From positions 23,583-87,582 of the forward strand of contig JAFIEI010000008.1 of NCBI GenBank assembly GCA_020832565.1: a stretch of DNA of 64,000 nt, given 5' to 3'. Both the position numbers and the translations under genes were made by a program. This document shows, one piece after another, positions 8,996 to 17,658 of this stretch (the stretch's first letter is position 1; every line of letters begins with the position of its first letter). The notes beneath the pieces were generated by a model. That model was not told the origin of the DNA. It ran no database searches and worked only from the letters and a program-made list of their open reading frames with translations. The DNA is from Salinarimonas sp. (lineage in GTDB: Bacteria; Pseudomonadota; Alphaproteobacteria; Rhizobiales; Beijerinckiaceae).

Positions 8996-9427
8996 ATGTC
9001 GCATGCCACGCTCCTCGCCCCCGTCTTCGCCCAGGTCGTCCTGACCTTCTTCCTGCTCTTCTGGATGGGGCGCGAGCGTTACGCCGCCGTCTTCCGCAAG
9101 GAGGTGGATGTCGAGGATGTCGTTTATGGCGACGGCAAATGGCCGAAGAAGACGCGTCAGGTCGCGGCCTCCTTCCATAACCAGCTCGAAATGCCGCCGT
9201 TGTTCTATCTCGTGAGCGTGCTTGCGCTGGTCACCGAGGCGGCAGGGCCCGTCTTCGTCGCCCTCGCCTGGGCCTTCGTGATCAGCCGCATCGGCCATGC
9301 GGCGGTGCATGTCACCTCCAACGACGTGAAGCTGCGCGGCCCGGCTTACATCGTCGGTATCTTCATCCTGATGGCCATGTGGGTGATTCTGGCGTATGGG
9401 CTGGTGACGGCGCCCGCAGCCGCCTGA
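8996..9427 (+). CDS. MAPEG-family small membrane protein
   Basis: A 143-residue protein with about four hydrophobic segments: one near residues 5-25, then around 60-85, 85-105 and 115-140. The MAPEG-like signature is FHNQLEMPPLFYLVSVL followed by RIGHAAVHVTSNDVKLRGPAY. MAPEG proteins are membrane-associated, eicosanoid/glutathione-metabolism-like; the bacterial substrates are unknown. The start at 8996 (MSHATLLAP) begins right before the first membrane helix. It is divergent from glcB and 25 bases before the RsmB-type gene. Confidence 0.8.
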   Translation: MSHATLLAPVFAQVVLTFFLLFWMGRERYAAVFRKEVDVEDVVYGDGKWPKKTRQVAASFHNQLEMPPLFYLVSVLALVTEAAGPVFVALAWAFVISRIGHAAVHVTSNDVKLRGPAYIVGIFILMAMWVILAYGLVTAPAAA

Positions 9428-9452
9428 AATTCCCTGACGCAGGTAAGTCCCC

Positions 9453-10751
9453 ATGACCCCCGCCGCACGGCTTTCCGCCGCCATGGAGATCCTCGCCGAT
9501 CTCGCCACGCGCCGCCGCCCCGCCTCCGAGGCTCTCAAGGATTGGGGGCTGTCGCATCGTTTTGCCGGATCGAAGGATCGGGCGGCCATCGCATCGCTCG
9601 TGCACGATACCCTGCGCCGGCGTGCGAGCGCGGCCTGGCTGATGGGGGACGACGCGCCGCGCAGCATGGTGCTGGGCATGCTCGCCCTGATGCGCGGGCA
9701 GGATGTCGATGCGATCGCCGCGCTGTGCGACGGTGGCCGCTTCGCGCCTGCGCCGCTCAGCGACGCGGAGCGGGAGCGGCTGGCGAAGCCCGGCATCCTC
9801 GCCGATGCCCCCGCGGCAGTGGCCGGCGATTATCCCGATTGGCTCGACGATGCCCTCGCTGAGGCGTTCGGGGCCGATCGCGCGGCGGAAATGCAGGCGC
9901 TGGCGACGCGCGCGCCGGTGGATATCCGCGCCAATACGCTCAAGATCGAGCGCGCCGCGCTTCAGGACATGCTGGTGCATCTCGCACCGGTGGAGACGCC
10001 GCATGCGCCGTACGGCTTGCGGATCCTGCCGGGGCCGGACGGGCGCGGGCCGGCGCTGCAGAGCGAGCCGGAATTCATCAAGGGATTGTTCGAGATTCAG
10101 GACGAGGGTTCCCAGCTTGCCGCTCTGGCGAGTGCGGTTGCGCCCGGCGAGCAGGTGGTCGATCTCTGCGCGGGTGGCGGCGGCAAGACGCTGGCCATGG
10201 CCGCTATGATGGACAATCGCGGTCAGATCTTCGCTACCGATTCCGACAAGCGCCGCCTCGCGCCGATCCATGACCGCCTCGCCCGGGCCGGGATCCGCAA
10301 CGTACAAGTGCGCACGCCGCGTGGAACCGAGGATCCGCTGGCCGATCTCGCCGGGAGCGCGGATTGCGTGCTGGTCGATGCGCCCTGCACCGGAACGGGG
10401 ACATGGCGGCGTAACCCGGATGCGAAGTGGCGCCTGCGCCCCGGCAGCCTCTCCGGGCGTATCAGCGAGCAGGAAAAGGTGCTCGATCGCGCCGCCGCCC
10501 TTGTCAAGCCGGGCGGGCGGCTCGTTTACGTGACCTGCTCGATCCTGCCGGCGGAGAATGACGAAGCAATCGCGGGGCTGCTGGCCCGCGATCCGCGTTT
10601 CACACCGGTTCCCGATGCGCAATGGCTGGGCGATGCCGGGATGGACGCGCTGTCGGAGGTGACGCGCGCCACGCGTTTCGGTCGTCAGCTGACGCCGTTG
10701 CGCACCGGTACTGACGGGTTCTTCATCGCGCTCCTGAACCGCAACGCCTGA
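9453..10751 (+). CDS. RsmB/NOP-family RNA cytosine-C5 methyltransferase
   Basis: A 432-residue SAM-dependent rRNA methyltransferase. An N-terminal NusB-like region (about 1-140) precedes a Rossmann domain. SAM motif I is VVDLCAGGGGKTLAMAAMM. The two catalytic cysteines of m5C enzymes are present: VDAPCTGTGTWRRNPDAKW (release/PC motif) and YVTCSILPAENDEAI (TC motif). It probably modifies 16S rRNA, but RsmB and RsmB-like paralogues cannot be told apart here. It converges on the TRAP genes across a shared hairpin. Confidence 0.9.
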   Translation: MTPAARLSAAMEILADLATRRRPASEALKDWGLSHRFAGSKDRAAIASLVHDTLRRRASAAWLMGDDAPRSMVLGMLALMRGQDVDAIAALCDGGRFAPAPLSDAERERLAKPGILADAPAAVAGDYPDWLDDALAEAFGADRAAEMQALATRAPVDIRANTLKIERAALQDMLVHLAPVETPHAPYGLRILPGPDGRGPALQSEPEFIKGLFEIQDEGSQLAALASAVAPGEQVVDLCAGGGGKTLAMAAMMDNRGQIFATDSDKRRLAPIHDRLARAGIRNVQVRTPRGTEDPLADLAGSADCVLVDAPCTGTGTWRRNPDAKWRLRPGSLSGRISEQEKVLDRAAALVKPGGRLVYVTCSILPAENDEAIAGLLARDPRFTPVPDAQWLGDAGMDALSEVTRATRFGRQLTPLRTGTDGFFIALLNRNA

Positions 10752-10778
10752 GCCGGGTCCGTTCTCCCACAACCATCA

Positions 10779-10817
10779 GAAAAAATGGCGGCGCGGGTTG
10801 AAACACCGCGCCGCCAT
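10779..10817 (-). terminator. Rho-independent terminator of the dctQM operon
   Basis: A 12-bp perfect stem ATGGCGGCGCGG (10785-10796) / CCGCGCCGCCAT (10806-10817) with a 9-base loop. On the minus strand it is followed by a run of U (plus-strand A-run 10779-10785). It ends dctM transcription 50 bases after its stop and may also stop the converging methyltransferase transcript. Confidence 0.85.
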
Positions 10818-10868
10818 CGGCGTATCGATCGGGGTCCTGTGTTCAGGGCCCATTCTCAAGAATCTCCG

Positions 10869-12461
10869 CTACCCGACGAGATCTGGCAGCCACAATGCGA
10901 TCTGGGGGAAGTACCAGATCAATGCCAATGCCAGGAGCTGGATCAGCACGAAGGGGATGATGCCCTTGTAGATATCCATCGTGGTGACGCTCGCCGGAGC
11001 CACGCCGCGCAGATAGAACAGCGCAAAGCCGAATGGCGGTGTCAGGAAGCTCATCTGCAGGTTGATCGACATCATCACGCCGAGCCAGACCGGATCGACG
11101 CCCATCATCAACAGGATCGGCGCGACGATCGGCACGACCACGAAGATGATCTCGATGTAATCCAGGAAGAAGCCCAGGAAGAACATCAGCGCCATCACCG
11201 CGAGCACGGCGCCGACGGTTCCGCCGGGCAGGTTGTTGAGCACCTCCGTGACGATCTCCTCGCCGCCCAGCGAGCGGAAGACCAGCGCGAAGACCGAGGC
11301 GCCGAGCAGGATGACGAAGACCATCACGGTGATCTGCATCGACGAGCGCATCACCTCGACGAGAATGCCCGTCCGGTACGTGCGCCAGAACGCTACCACG
11401 ATGCCGTAGACCAGGATTGCGACGGCAACCGTGATGGCGGCCACTGCCAGCCAGGTCGAAAAGGCGACCACGCTGCGCTGGAAGTTGAGATTGAAGAACA
11501 AACGCGCGATCACGATGAAGACGACGGCGAAACCCGCCGCGTAGATCGGCCAGGGTGAATTGTCCTTGTTGGCGATGGCGAGGCCCGCCAACAGCACGGC
11601 ACCGACGGCACCGACGGCCGCGGCTTCGGTGGGCGGGGCGGCGCCGACGAGGATCGAGCCGAGCACGGCCAGGATAAGCACGGCGGGTGGCACCAGGACC
11701 TTCAGCACTTTCTTGCGCAGTTCCCGCTTGTCGATATTGACCGGGATCGGCGGGCAGGCATTGGGCCGGATGGCGGCGATGAGCATGACATAGGCCATGT
11801 ACATGCCCACCAGCATCAGACCGGGCATCAAGGCGCCGGCGAAGAGATCGAGCACGTTCACGGGCCGCACCACCACGTCCCACTGGCCCTGCGCCATCAG
11901 CGTATTGCGGGCCTGTGAGGCGGCGCCCTGGAGAATGTCGCCGAGTAGAACCAGCACGATAGAGGGCGGGATGATCTGCCCGAGCGTGCCCGAAGCGCAG
12001 ATCACGCCGGTGGCGAGCTTCTTGTCGTAGCCGTTGTTGATCATCACCGGCAGGCTGAGCAGCCCCATGGTGATGACGGTCGCGCCGACGATGCCGGTAG
12101 AGGCGGCGAGCAGCATGCCCACCAATACCACGGCCACGCCGAGGCCGCCGCGCAGCGTCCCGAACAGCTGCCCCATCGTCTCCAGAAGGCTCTCGGCGAT
12201 GCGCGAGCGCTCGAGCATGACGCCCATGAAGACGAAGAGCGGCACGGCGACGAGGATATAATTCGTCATCGTTCCGAAATAGCGGTTCGGCAGGGCGCCG
12301 AGGTCACTCAGACGGACGATGTCGAAGCTGTAGCCGATGGCGAAGAAGAACAAGGCGACGCCGGCGAGCGTGAAGGCGACGGGAAAACCCATCAGCAGAA
12401 CAACACAGGCAGTCGCGAACATCAGGAGACTGAGGATCTCCCCGAGAAGTACAGGATCCAT
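10869..12461 (-). CDS. dctM: TRAP transporter large permease (DctM)
   Basis: A 530-residue inner-membrane permease, the 12-helix subunit of a tripartite ATP-independent (Na+-coupled) transporter. Recognisable DctM stretches are VPLFVFMGVMLERSRIAESLL, ASGTLGQIIPPSIVLVLLGD and the C-terminal FLDYIEIIFVVVPIVAPIL. It is about 100 residues longer than the classic DctM, with extra hydrophilic and membrane sequence around residues 200-330, a variant known from dicarboxylate/mannitol-type TRAP systems. It starts 5 bases after dctQ. The substrate is unknown; no periplasmic DctP gene is adjacent. Confidence 0.92.
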   Translation of the reverse strand: MDPVLLGEILSLLMFATACVVLLMGFPVAFTLAGVALFFFAIGYSFDIVRLSDLGALPNRYFGTMTNYILVAVPLFVFMGVMLERSRIAESLLETMGQLFGTLRGGLGVAVVLVGMLLAASTGIVGATVITMGLLSLPVMINNGYDKKLATGVICASGTLGQIIPPSIVLVLLGDILQGAASQARNTLMAQGQWDVVVRPVNVLDLFAGALMPGLMLVGMYMAYVMLIAAIRPNACPPIPVNIDKRELRKKVLKVLVPPAVLILAVLGSILVGAAPPTEAAAVGAVGAVLLAGLAIANKDNSPWPIYAAGFAVVFIVIARLFFNLNFQRSVVAFSTWLAVAAITVAVAILVYGIVVAFWRTYRTGILVEVMRSSMQITVMVFVILLGASVFALVFRSLGGEEIVTEVLNNLPGGTVGAVLAVMALMFFLGFFLDYIEIIFVVVPIVAPILLMMGVDPVWLGVMMSINLQMSFLTPPFGFALFYLRGVAPASVTTMDIYKGIIPFVLIQLLALALIWYFPQIALWLPDLVG

Positions 12462-12466
12462 GTTCG

Positions 12467-13015
12467 TCAGACCACTTCGTGAGATTCTTCTTGGGATGAC
12501 GCGTAGCGCATGTCGCCCTTGAGGACGAGGAGACTACGGGCGATGAGCGAGATGCCTTGCAGCAGCATCAGGATGCAGAAGATCGGAATGACCGTCTTGA
12601 GCAGGAACAGGCCCGGCAGACCGCCGGCCTCGCTCGAGCCCTCGAAACGGGCCCATGAACGGCTCACGAAGCCCTGGCTGTAGAACAGCACCACCAGGAC
12701 CGTCGGGATCAGCAGGAAGATCGTGCCAAAGAGATTGATCATCGCCTTGGTACGCGCCGAGGCGGGCCGGTAGAACACGTCGACGCGCACATGGCCGTCG
12801 TGCAGAAGCGTATAGGCCGCGCCCATCATGAAGACGGTGCCGTGCAGCCAGACGAACGATTCCTGCAGGGCGACCCAGCCCAGCCCGTAGACGTAACGCA
12901 GGAGCACGACGACGAAGGCGATCAGCACCATAAGCACCATCAGCCACGCCGTTGCGCGCCCCACATACTCGTTGATGGCATCAATGATGCGCACCGAACC
13001 TCTGAGAAACGCCAT
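12467..13015 (-). CDS. dctQ: TRAP transporter small permease (DctQ)
   Basis: A 182-residue protein with four hydrophobic segments (about 20-45, 55-75, 95-120 and 140-165). The DctQ family stretch is LQESFVWLHGTVFMMGAAYTLLHDGHVRVDVFY. The start is placed at MAFLRGSVRI (13015), preceded by GGGGGGA with 2 bases' spacing to the ATG; the longer open frame upstream lacks such a site. It pairs with DctM to form the membrane domain of the transporter. Confidence 0.9.
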   Translation of the reverse strand: MAFLRGSVRIIDAINEYVGRATAWLMVLMVLIAFVVVLLRYVYGLGWVALQESFVWLHGTVFMMGAAYTLLHDGHVRVDVFYRPASARTKAMINLFGTIFLLIPTVLVVLFYSQGFVSRSWARFEGSSEAGGLPGLFLLKTVIPIFCILMLLQGISLIARSLLVLKGDMRYASSQEESHEVV

Positions 13016-13415
13016 GTTCCCCCCGTCATCTGGAAGTGACGACCGTGCCGGGATCTTTCCGCCCCGCACAAGGCGACCGCACTGTCGCGGCCTATCGAAA
13101 CCCGTTTCATCCACCGCTCGCCACTACGCCGGTATCAGCGCATGTCCGAATTGGCAAAAAGGCGAACGTATTTTCACGCAGTCGCTATGCCCAGTTCGTG
13201 GGCAATGTGCAAGACCTTGTTTGCGTATTTTTGCTCTTATTATCGGCAAATGCTGCGCAATGAAACGGCTCGGTCCGCCGACATATGGGGGTGGCAAAGG
13301 CGCAGCCTTAAGGTGCGTATCAACGATTTTATGGTATTCGGGATTGCGCCCGGCGCTTGTCCGGGCGTGACCGATCGCCGCGCCCGGACCCGTTTTTCAT
13401 CTCCTTCGCGACGCC
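13016..13415. other. 400-bp non-coding region upstream of dctQ
   Basis: Sequence is AT-richer than its surroundings, especially 13150-13340. The open frames in it have poor codon usage and no recognisable domain. It must carry the dctQM promoter. At 13359-13389 a hairpin (GTCCGGGCG pairing with CGCCCGGAC) is followed on the plus strand by CCGTTTTT. It lies just beyond the M20 peptidase stop and may serve as its transcription end. I see no RNA gene or riboswitch. Confidence 0.5.
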
Positions 13416-14813
13416 TCAGGCGGCCTGCGGTCCGGGTATGCCGTTCTCGCCGAGATCCCAGTACAACCCTGCCATGATCGCGAGCCCCTCGCGGGCGATC
13501 GCTGCGGGCATGTGCTCGTTGGGCGCATGTTGAGAGCAGCCCGGATAGGAATGCGGCACCCAGATCGTCGGCAGTTCAAGGATATCGGCGAAGATGTCAT
13601 TGGGCAGCGAGCCGCCGAGATTGGGCAGGATCGCAGGCTTGCCGCCGGTCGTCCGCGTGATCGAATCCACAGCCCAATGCACCCAGGGGTGGTCCGGATC
13701 GAGCCGTGTTGCGGCGAAGACCTCGTCACGCGCCTTGGCGATCTGCACCCGCTCGAAGCCATGCGCATCGAGGTGACGGCGAAGGGCCGGGAGCACCTCG
13801 TCAGGATCGACACCCACCACGAAGCGCAACTGACCGCGCGCCCAGGCGCTGGGCGGCACCGCATTCACGGGCCCTTCCGGATTGCCGCATTTGAAGGCAA
13901 GGATCTGGAAGGACGACCAGCCATAAACTTTCTCGGCCATGGTCAGATCCTGCTCGCCCCACCACGGATCGAGCTCGGGCCCGCCCGGATCGGCCTTCAC
14001 CTCGATCTCGGCCAGGACGCGTTTTACCGAATCGGGGATCGTCCCGGGCGTCCATTCGGGGATGCGGATATCGCCTTTCGGGCCGGTAATGCAGGCGATG
14101 GCATGGGCGAGCTCGATGCCGGGATTCGATAGAAGCCCGCCGAAATTGCCGGAATGATGCCCGCCTTCGCGCGCATCGATCCAGATATCCATGGGATAGG
14201 CCCCGCGCGCGCCGAGGAAGATGGTCGGACGCGATAGCGACAGGCGCGGCCCGTCGGAGGCGATCAGCACGTCGGCGCGGAATTTCTCGCGATGCGCGGC
14301 GCAGAGTTCGCGCAGTCCCGGCGAGCCGACCTCCTCGCCCATCTCGATGATGTATTTGGCGTTGAAGCCGAGCTTGCCGCGCTCCTCCAGAACGGCGCGC
14401 AGGCCGGCGATGTTGATGGAATGCTGCCCCTTGTTGTCGACGGTGCCGCGCCCGTACCAGAGTCCGTCGCGCTCCACCAGTTCCCAGGGCGAGAGCCCCT
14501 CCTTCCAGGAATCGTCCAGGCCGCGAATGGCGTCGCCATGGCCATAGCCCAGCACGGTGACGAGGGCGGGGTCCTCGATGCGCTCGGCATAGAGGAAAGG
14601 TCCCTTTCCGGGTGGCTGATGCAGGATTTCGCAGGTAAAGCCCATATCTTCCAGCGTCGGGCGCATCTCCTCCTCGACATAGCGGGCGAGATCGGCGGCG
14701 CGTTCCGGGTTCTGGCTCTCCGTGGGGATCGCCACGCGGCGGGCGAGATCGGCCTTGAAGGCACCGGTATCGAAATGCGCCTCGGCGCGGGCAACGGCCT
14801 TGTCGCGGGACAT
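13416..14813 (-). CDS. M20-family zinc metallopeptidase
   Basis: A 465-residue cytosolic peptidase or amidohydrolase of the M20 (ArgE/DapE/PepV) type. Metal-site motifs are GYGHGDAIRG (H92), GRGTVDNKGQ (D126), MGEEVGSPG (catalytic and ligand E160/E161), and the C-terminal SQHAPNEH. A dimerisation insert lies around residues 205-330. It resembles the long M20 dipeptidase group more than ArgE. The substrate is unknown. It is a single gene, divergent from the MATE exporter. Confidence 0.88.
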   Translation of the reverse strand: MSRDKAVARAEAHFDTGAFKADLARRVAIPTESQNPERAADLARYVEEEMRPTLEDMGFTCEILHQPPGKGPFLYAERIEDPALVTVLGYGHGDAIRGLDDSWKEGLSPWELVERDGLWYGRGTVDNKGQHSINIAGLRAVLEERGKLGFNAKYIIEMGEEVGSPGLRELCAAHREKFRADVLIASDGPRLSLSRPTIFLGARGAYPMDIWIDAREGGHHSGNFGGLLSNPGIELAHAIACITGPKGDIRIPEWTPGTIPDSVKRVLAEIEVKADPGGPELDPWWGEQDLTMAEKVYGWSSFQILAFKCGNPEGPVNAVPPSAWARGQLRFVVGVDPDEVLPALRRHLDAHGFERVQIAKARDEVFAATRLDPDHPWVHWAVDSITRTTGGKPAILPNLGGSLPNDIFADILELPTIWVPHSYPGCSQHAPNEHMPAAIAREGLAIMAGLYWDLGENGIPGPQAA

Positions 14814-15004
14814 CGGATCCTCCGTCGATGCGCCCCTCGGGGCGGGGTTTGTTCGCGATGAGGGTTAAGGCCTCTACGGGCGGAATCAATGGGCAAGCGC
14901 GCCGGATGGGTTTCGCCCGCGCGGTGATACATGCGCGGGAATCGCAAGAATGCGCGTTCCGGCGCGGTTGAGAGCGTGTAGGTTGGCGCGCCGAGGGGAG
15001 AGCG

Positions 15005-16486
15005 ATGATTACGCATGCGCCGGCAAGTCCGGATGATTCAAGTCCGGATAATCAGCCGACGGCCCCAAGCGCGTGGATGCTCTGGCGGCGCGAGATCCTC
15101 GCAACGCTCGCGCTCGCCTGGCCGATGATCGCCATCAACCTCTCGCAGACGGGGCTGGGCGCCACCGACGTGGTGATGCTGGCCTGGCTCGGACCGGAGG
15201 TGCTCGCCGCCGGCTCGCTCGGCTTCAACCTGTATTTCGTCTCCTTCATCGGCGGTCTCGGGCTGATCAGTGCCATCTCGGCGATGATCGCCGCCGAGCG
15301 CGGGCGTAACCGTCATGCCGTACGCGAAGTGCGCCGCTCCTTCCGCCAGGGCCTGTGGAGCGCGGTGGCGCTTTCGGTGCCGATCTGGATCGCCCTGTGG
15401 AATGCCGAGGCGATCCTGATCGGGCTCGGACAGGAACCGGCTCTCGCGGCGCAGGCGGCGGAGTATCTGCGTTACAAGCAATGGGCGCTGTTGCCGATGC
15501 TGGGCTTCGTCGCCCTGCGTTTTTTTCTGGCGGGGATGGAGCGGCCCTTCCTCGCGCTGGTCGTTTCGCTGTGCGGGCTCGCTGTCAACGCGCTGGCGAA
15601 TTACGCGCTGATCTTCGGCAATTTCGGCGCGCCTGAAATGGGGCTGAACGGTGCGGGAATCGCCACGACGCTGACGGCGAGCTTCATGTTCGTGATGCTC
15701 ACGCTCATCGCCCGGCGCGACCGGCGTTTCCGGCGCTATGCGCTGTTCGGGCGCTTCTGGCGCGCCGACTGGCCGCGTTTCCTGGAACTCTGGCGGCTCG
15801 GCGTGCCGATCTCGGCGATGATCCTGTTCGAAGTGATGATCTTCTCCGCAGCGCTCTTCCTGATGGGGATGATTTCGACTCAGGCGCTGGCGGCCCACAC
15901 CATCGCCATCCAGATCGCCTCGCTCGCCTTTATGGTGCCGCTTGGGCTCGGCCAGGCGGTGACGGTGCGCGTCGGCGTGGCCTATGGCGCGCGCGATCAC
16001 GCGGCGATCACCCGGGCGGGATGGAGCGCCTTCGGCATCGCAATGGTCTTCATGAGTATCGCCGCGCTCGTGATGATCAGCGTGCCGCATCTTTTGATCA
16101 GCGCGTTTCTCACCCTCGACGATCCGGAAAACGCACGCGTCATTGCGCTTGCCGTCTCGTTTCTGGCCATGGCCGCGATTTTCCAGATCGTCGATGGCGC
16201 GCAGGCCGTAGGCGCGGGGATGCTGCGCGGCTTACAGGATACGCGCATCCCGATGCTCTATGCCGGGTTCGGCTACTGGCTGATCGGCATGCCGATCGCC
16301 GTCGGATTCGGGCTCTATTCGCCGCTCGCCGGTGTCGGCGTCTGGATGGGGCTGGCCGGCGGGCTCACCGTCGTCGCTGTCATGCTGATGTGGCGCTGGC
16401 GGCGGCGCGACAGGCTCGGGCTCCTGCCCGATACCCGCCGCCCGGCGGCAGTGATGCGCGTCCGCAGGGCCGTACCGGCGCCCTGA
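15005..16486 (+). CDS. MATE-family multidrug/cation efflux protein
   Basis: A 493-residue inner-membrane antiporter with about 12 hydrophobic helices in two six-helix halves. Hallmarks are LAWPMIAINLSQTGLGATDVVML near the N-terminus, LGQEPALAAQAAEYLRYKQWALLP and the second-half IQIASLAFMVPLGLGQAVTVRVG. It belongs to the NorM-like branch, which exports cationic drugs in exchange for H+ or Na+. The start ATG is preceded by GAGGGGAGAGCG. It converges on ackA with 5 bases between the stops. Confidence 0.92.
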   Translation: MITHAPASPDDSSPDNQPTAPSAWMLWRREILATLALAWPMIAINLSQTGLGATDVVMLAWLGPEVLAAGSLGFNLYFVSFIGGLGLISAISAMIAAERGRNRHAVREVRRSFRQGLWSAVALSVPIWIALWNAEAILIGLGQEPALAAQAAEYLRYKQWALLPMLGFVALRFFLAGMERPFLALVVSLCGLAVNALANYALIFGNFGAPEMGLNGAGIATTLTASFMFVMLTLIARRDRRFRRYALFGRFWRADWPRFLELWRLGVPISAMILFEVMIFSAALFLMGMISTQALAAHTIAIQIASLAFMVPLGLGQAVTVRVGVAYGARDHAAITRAGWSAFGIAMVFMSIAALVMISVPHLLISAFLTLDDPENARVIALAVSFLAMAAIFQIVDGAQAVGAGMLRGLQDTRIPMLYAGFGYWLIGMPIAVGFGLYSPLAGVGVWMGLAGGLTVVAVMLMWRWRRRDRLGLLPDTRRPAAVMRVRRAVPAP

Positions 16487-16491
16487 GGCGC

Positions 16492-17658
16492 TCAGATCAG
16501 CGCACGCAGTGAATCGCGGATCTCGGCTTCCTCGTCGGTGGGGATCACCGCTGCGGCGATACGGCTCCCGGTTCGCGAGATGATCGGGCCGTTTGCGGCA
16601 TTGGCGGCCTCGTCGGGAGCGAGGCCGAGCCAGGCGAGGCCTTGCATCACGCGCAGCCGCAAGGGTGCATCGTGCTCGCCGATTCCGGCGGTGAAGACGA
16701 GGGCGTCGAGGCCGCCGAGATCGGCCGCGAGCGCACCGATGTGATGCACGATCGAGGCGGCAAACAGCGCGATCGCCTCCCCGGCCTGCGGTGCATCGCT
16801 GGCGGAAAGGGCGCGCATGTCGTTGCTGATGCCGGACACGCCGAGCAGCCCCGATTGCTTGCCGAGCAGCGTCTCCAGCCCGTCCGCATCAAGGCCTTTC
16901 TCGCGCATCAGATGGATCAGCACGCCGGGATCGATCTGTCCGCAGCGCGTGCCCATCATCACCCCGTCAAGCGCCGTAAAGCCCATCGTGGTGGAGACAC
17001 TTCGGCCCCCCTCCATGCCGCACAGGCTCACACCGCTGCCCAGATGCGCGACAATGACTTTGCCCGCAGCCGTCTCCGCGTCGAAGGCCGCAGGCAGAAG
17101 CCGCGCGATATGGGCATAGGACAGGCCGTGGAAGCCGTAGCGCAGGATGCCCTCGTCGCTGAGCGCGCGGGGCAGGGCGAAGAGCTTCGACAGGCGCGGG
17201 CGGGCATGATGGAAGGCGGTGTCGAAACAGGCGACCTGCGGGATGCCGGGCCAGAGTTCCTGTGCGGCGCGAATCCCGGCGAGATTATGCGGCTGGTGCT
17301 GCGGTGCGAGCGGTGTCAGGCGGTCGAGTGCATCGAGAATCTCGGACGTTACCAGCAAGGGCTCGGCGAAATCCGGCCCGCCATGCACAACGCGATGGCC
17401 GATCCCGGTGATCTGCCGGTCTTTGAAGCGCGCGGCGAGGGTTTCCAGAAGCCAGATCGTCAGATCACGGATTTGCGGCTTGTCATGTGGCGGCCTGGCG
17501 CCCTCGAGGGCATCGCCCCCCTCGCTGATGATCAGCGCCGGCTCATGCCCGACATCCTCGATGCGCCCGCGCGCGATCACGCCGCGCCCCTCCTGCGGGT
17601 AGAGGGCGAACTTGATGGTCGAGGAGCCGATATTCAGGACGAGCAAAGCCGCGCTCAT
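16492..17658 (-). CDS. ackA: Acetate kinase
   Basis: A 388-residue enzyme interconverting acetyl phosphate + ADP and acetate + ATP. ASKHA-fold motifs are LVLNIGSSTIKFALY, GHRVVHGGPDF, GFHGLSYAHIARLL and DTAFHHARP, plus the late FTAGIGEHDAPLR. Its start overlaps the stop of the upstream phosphotransacetylase fusion by 4 bases (ATGA). The two therefore form a coupled acetyl-CoA/acetyl-P/acetate module. Confidence 0.95.
   Translation of the reverse strand: MSAALLVLNIGSSTIKFALYPQEGRGVIARGRIEDVGHEPALIISEGGDALEGARPPHDKPQIRDLTIWLLETLAARFKDRQITGIGHRVVHGGPDFAEPLLVTSEILDALDRLTPLAPQHQPHNLAGIRAAQELWPGIPQVACFDTAFHHARPRLSKLFALPRALSDEGILRYGFHGLSYAHIARLLPAAFDAETAAGKVIVAHLGSGVSLCGMEGGRSVSTTMGFTALDGVMMGTRCGQIDPGVLIHLMREKGLDADGLETLLGKQSGLLGVSGISNDMRALSASDAPQAGEAIALFAASIVHHIGALAADLGGLDALVFTAGIGEHDAPLRLRVMQGLAWLGLAPDEAANAANGPIISRTGSRIAAAVIPTDEEAEIRDSLRALI

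Noticed and set aside
13142..13477. Plus-strand frame upstream of dctQ
   Set aside because: Poor third-position bias, no ribosome site, and it overlaps the peptidase gene's end. Treated as intergenic.
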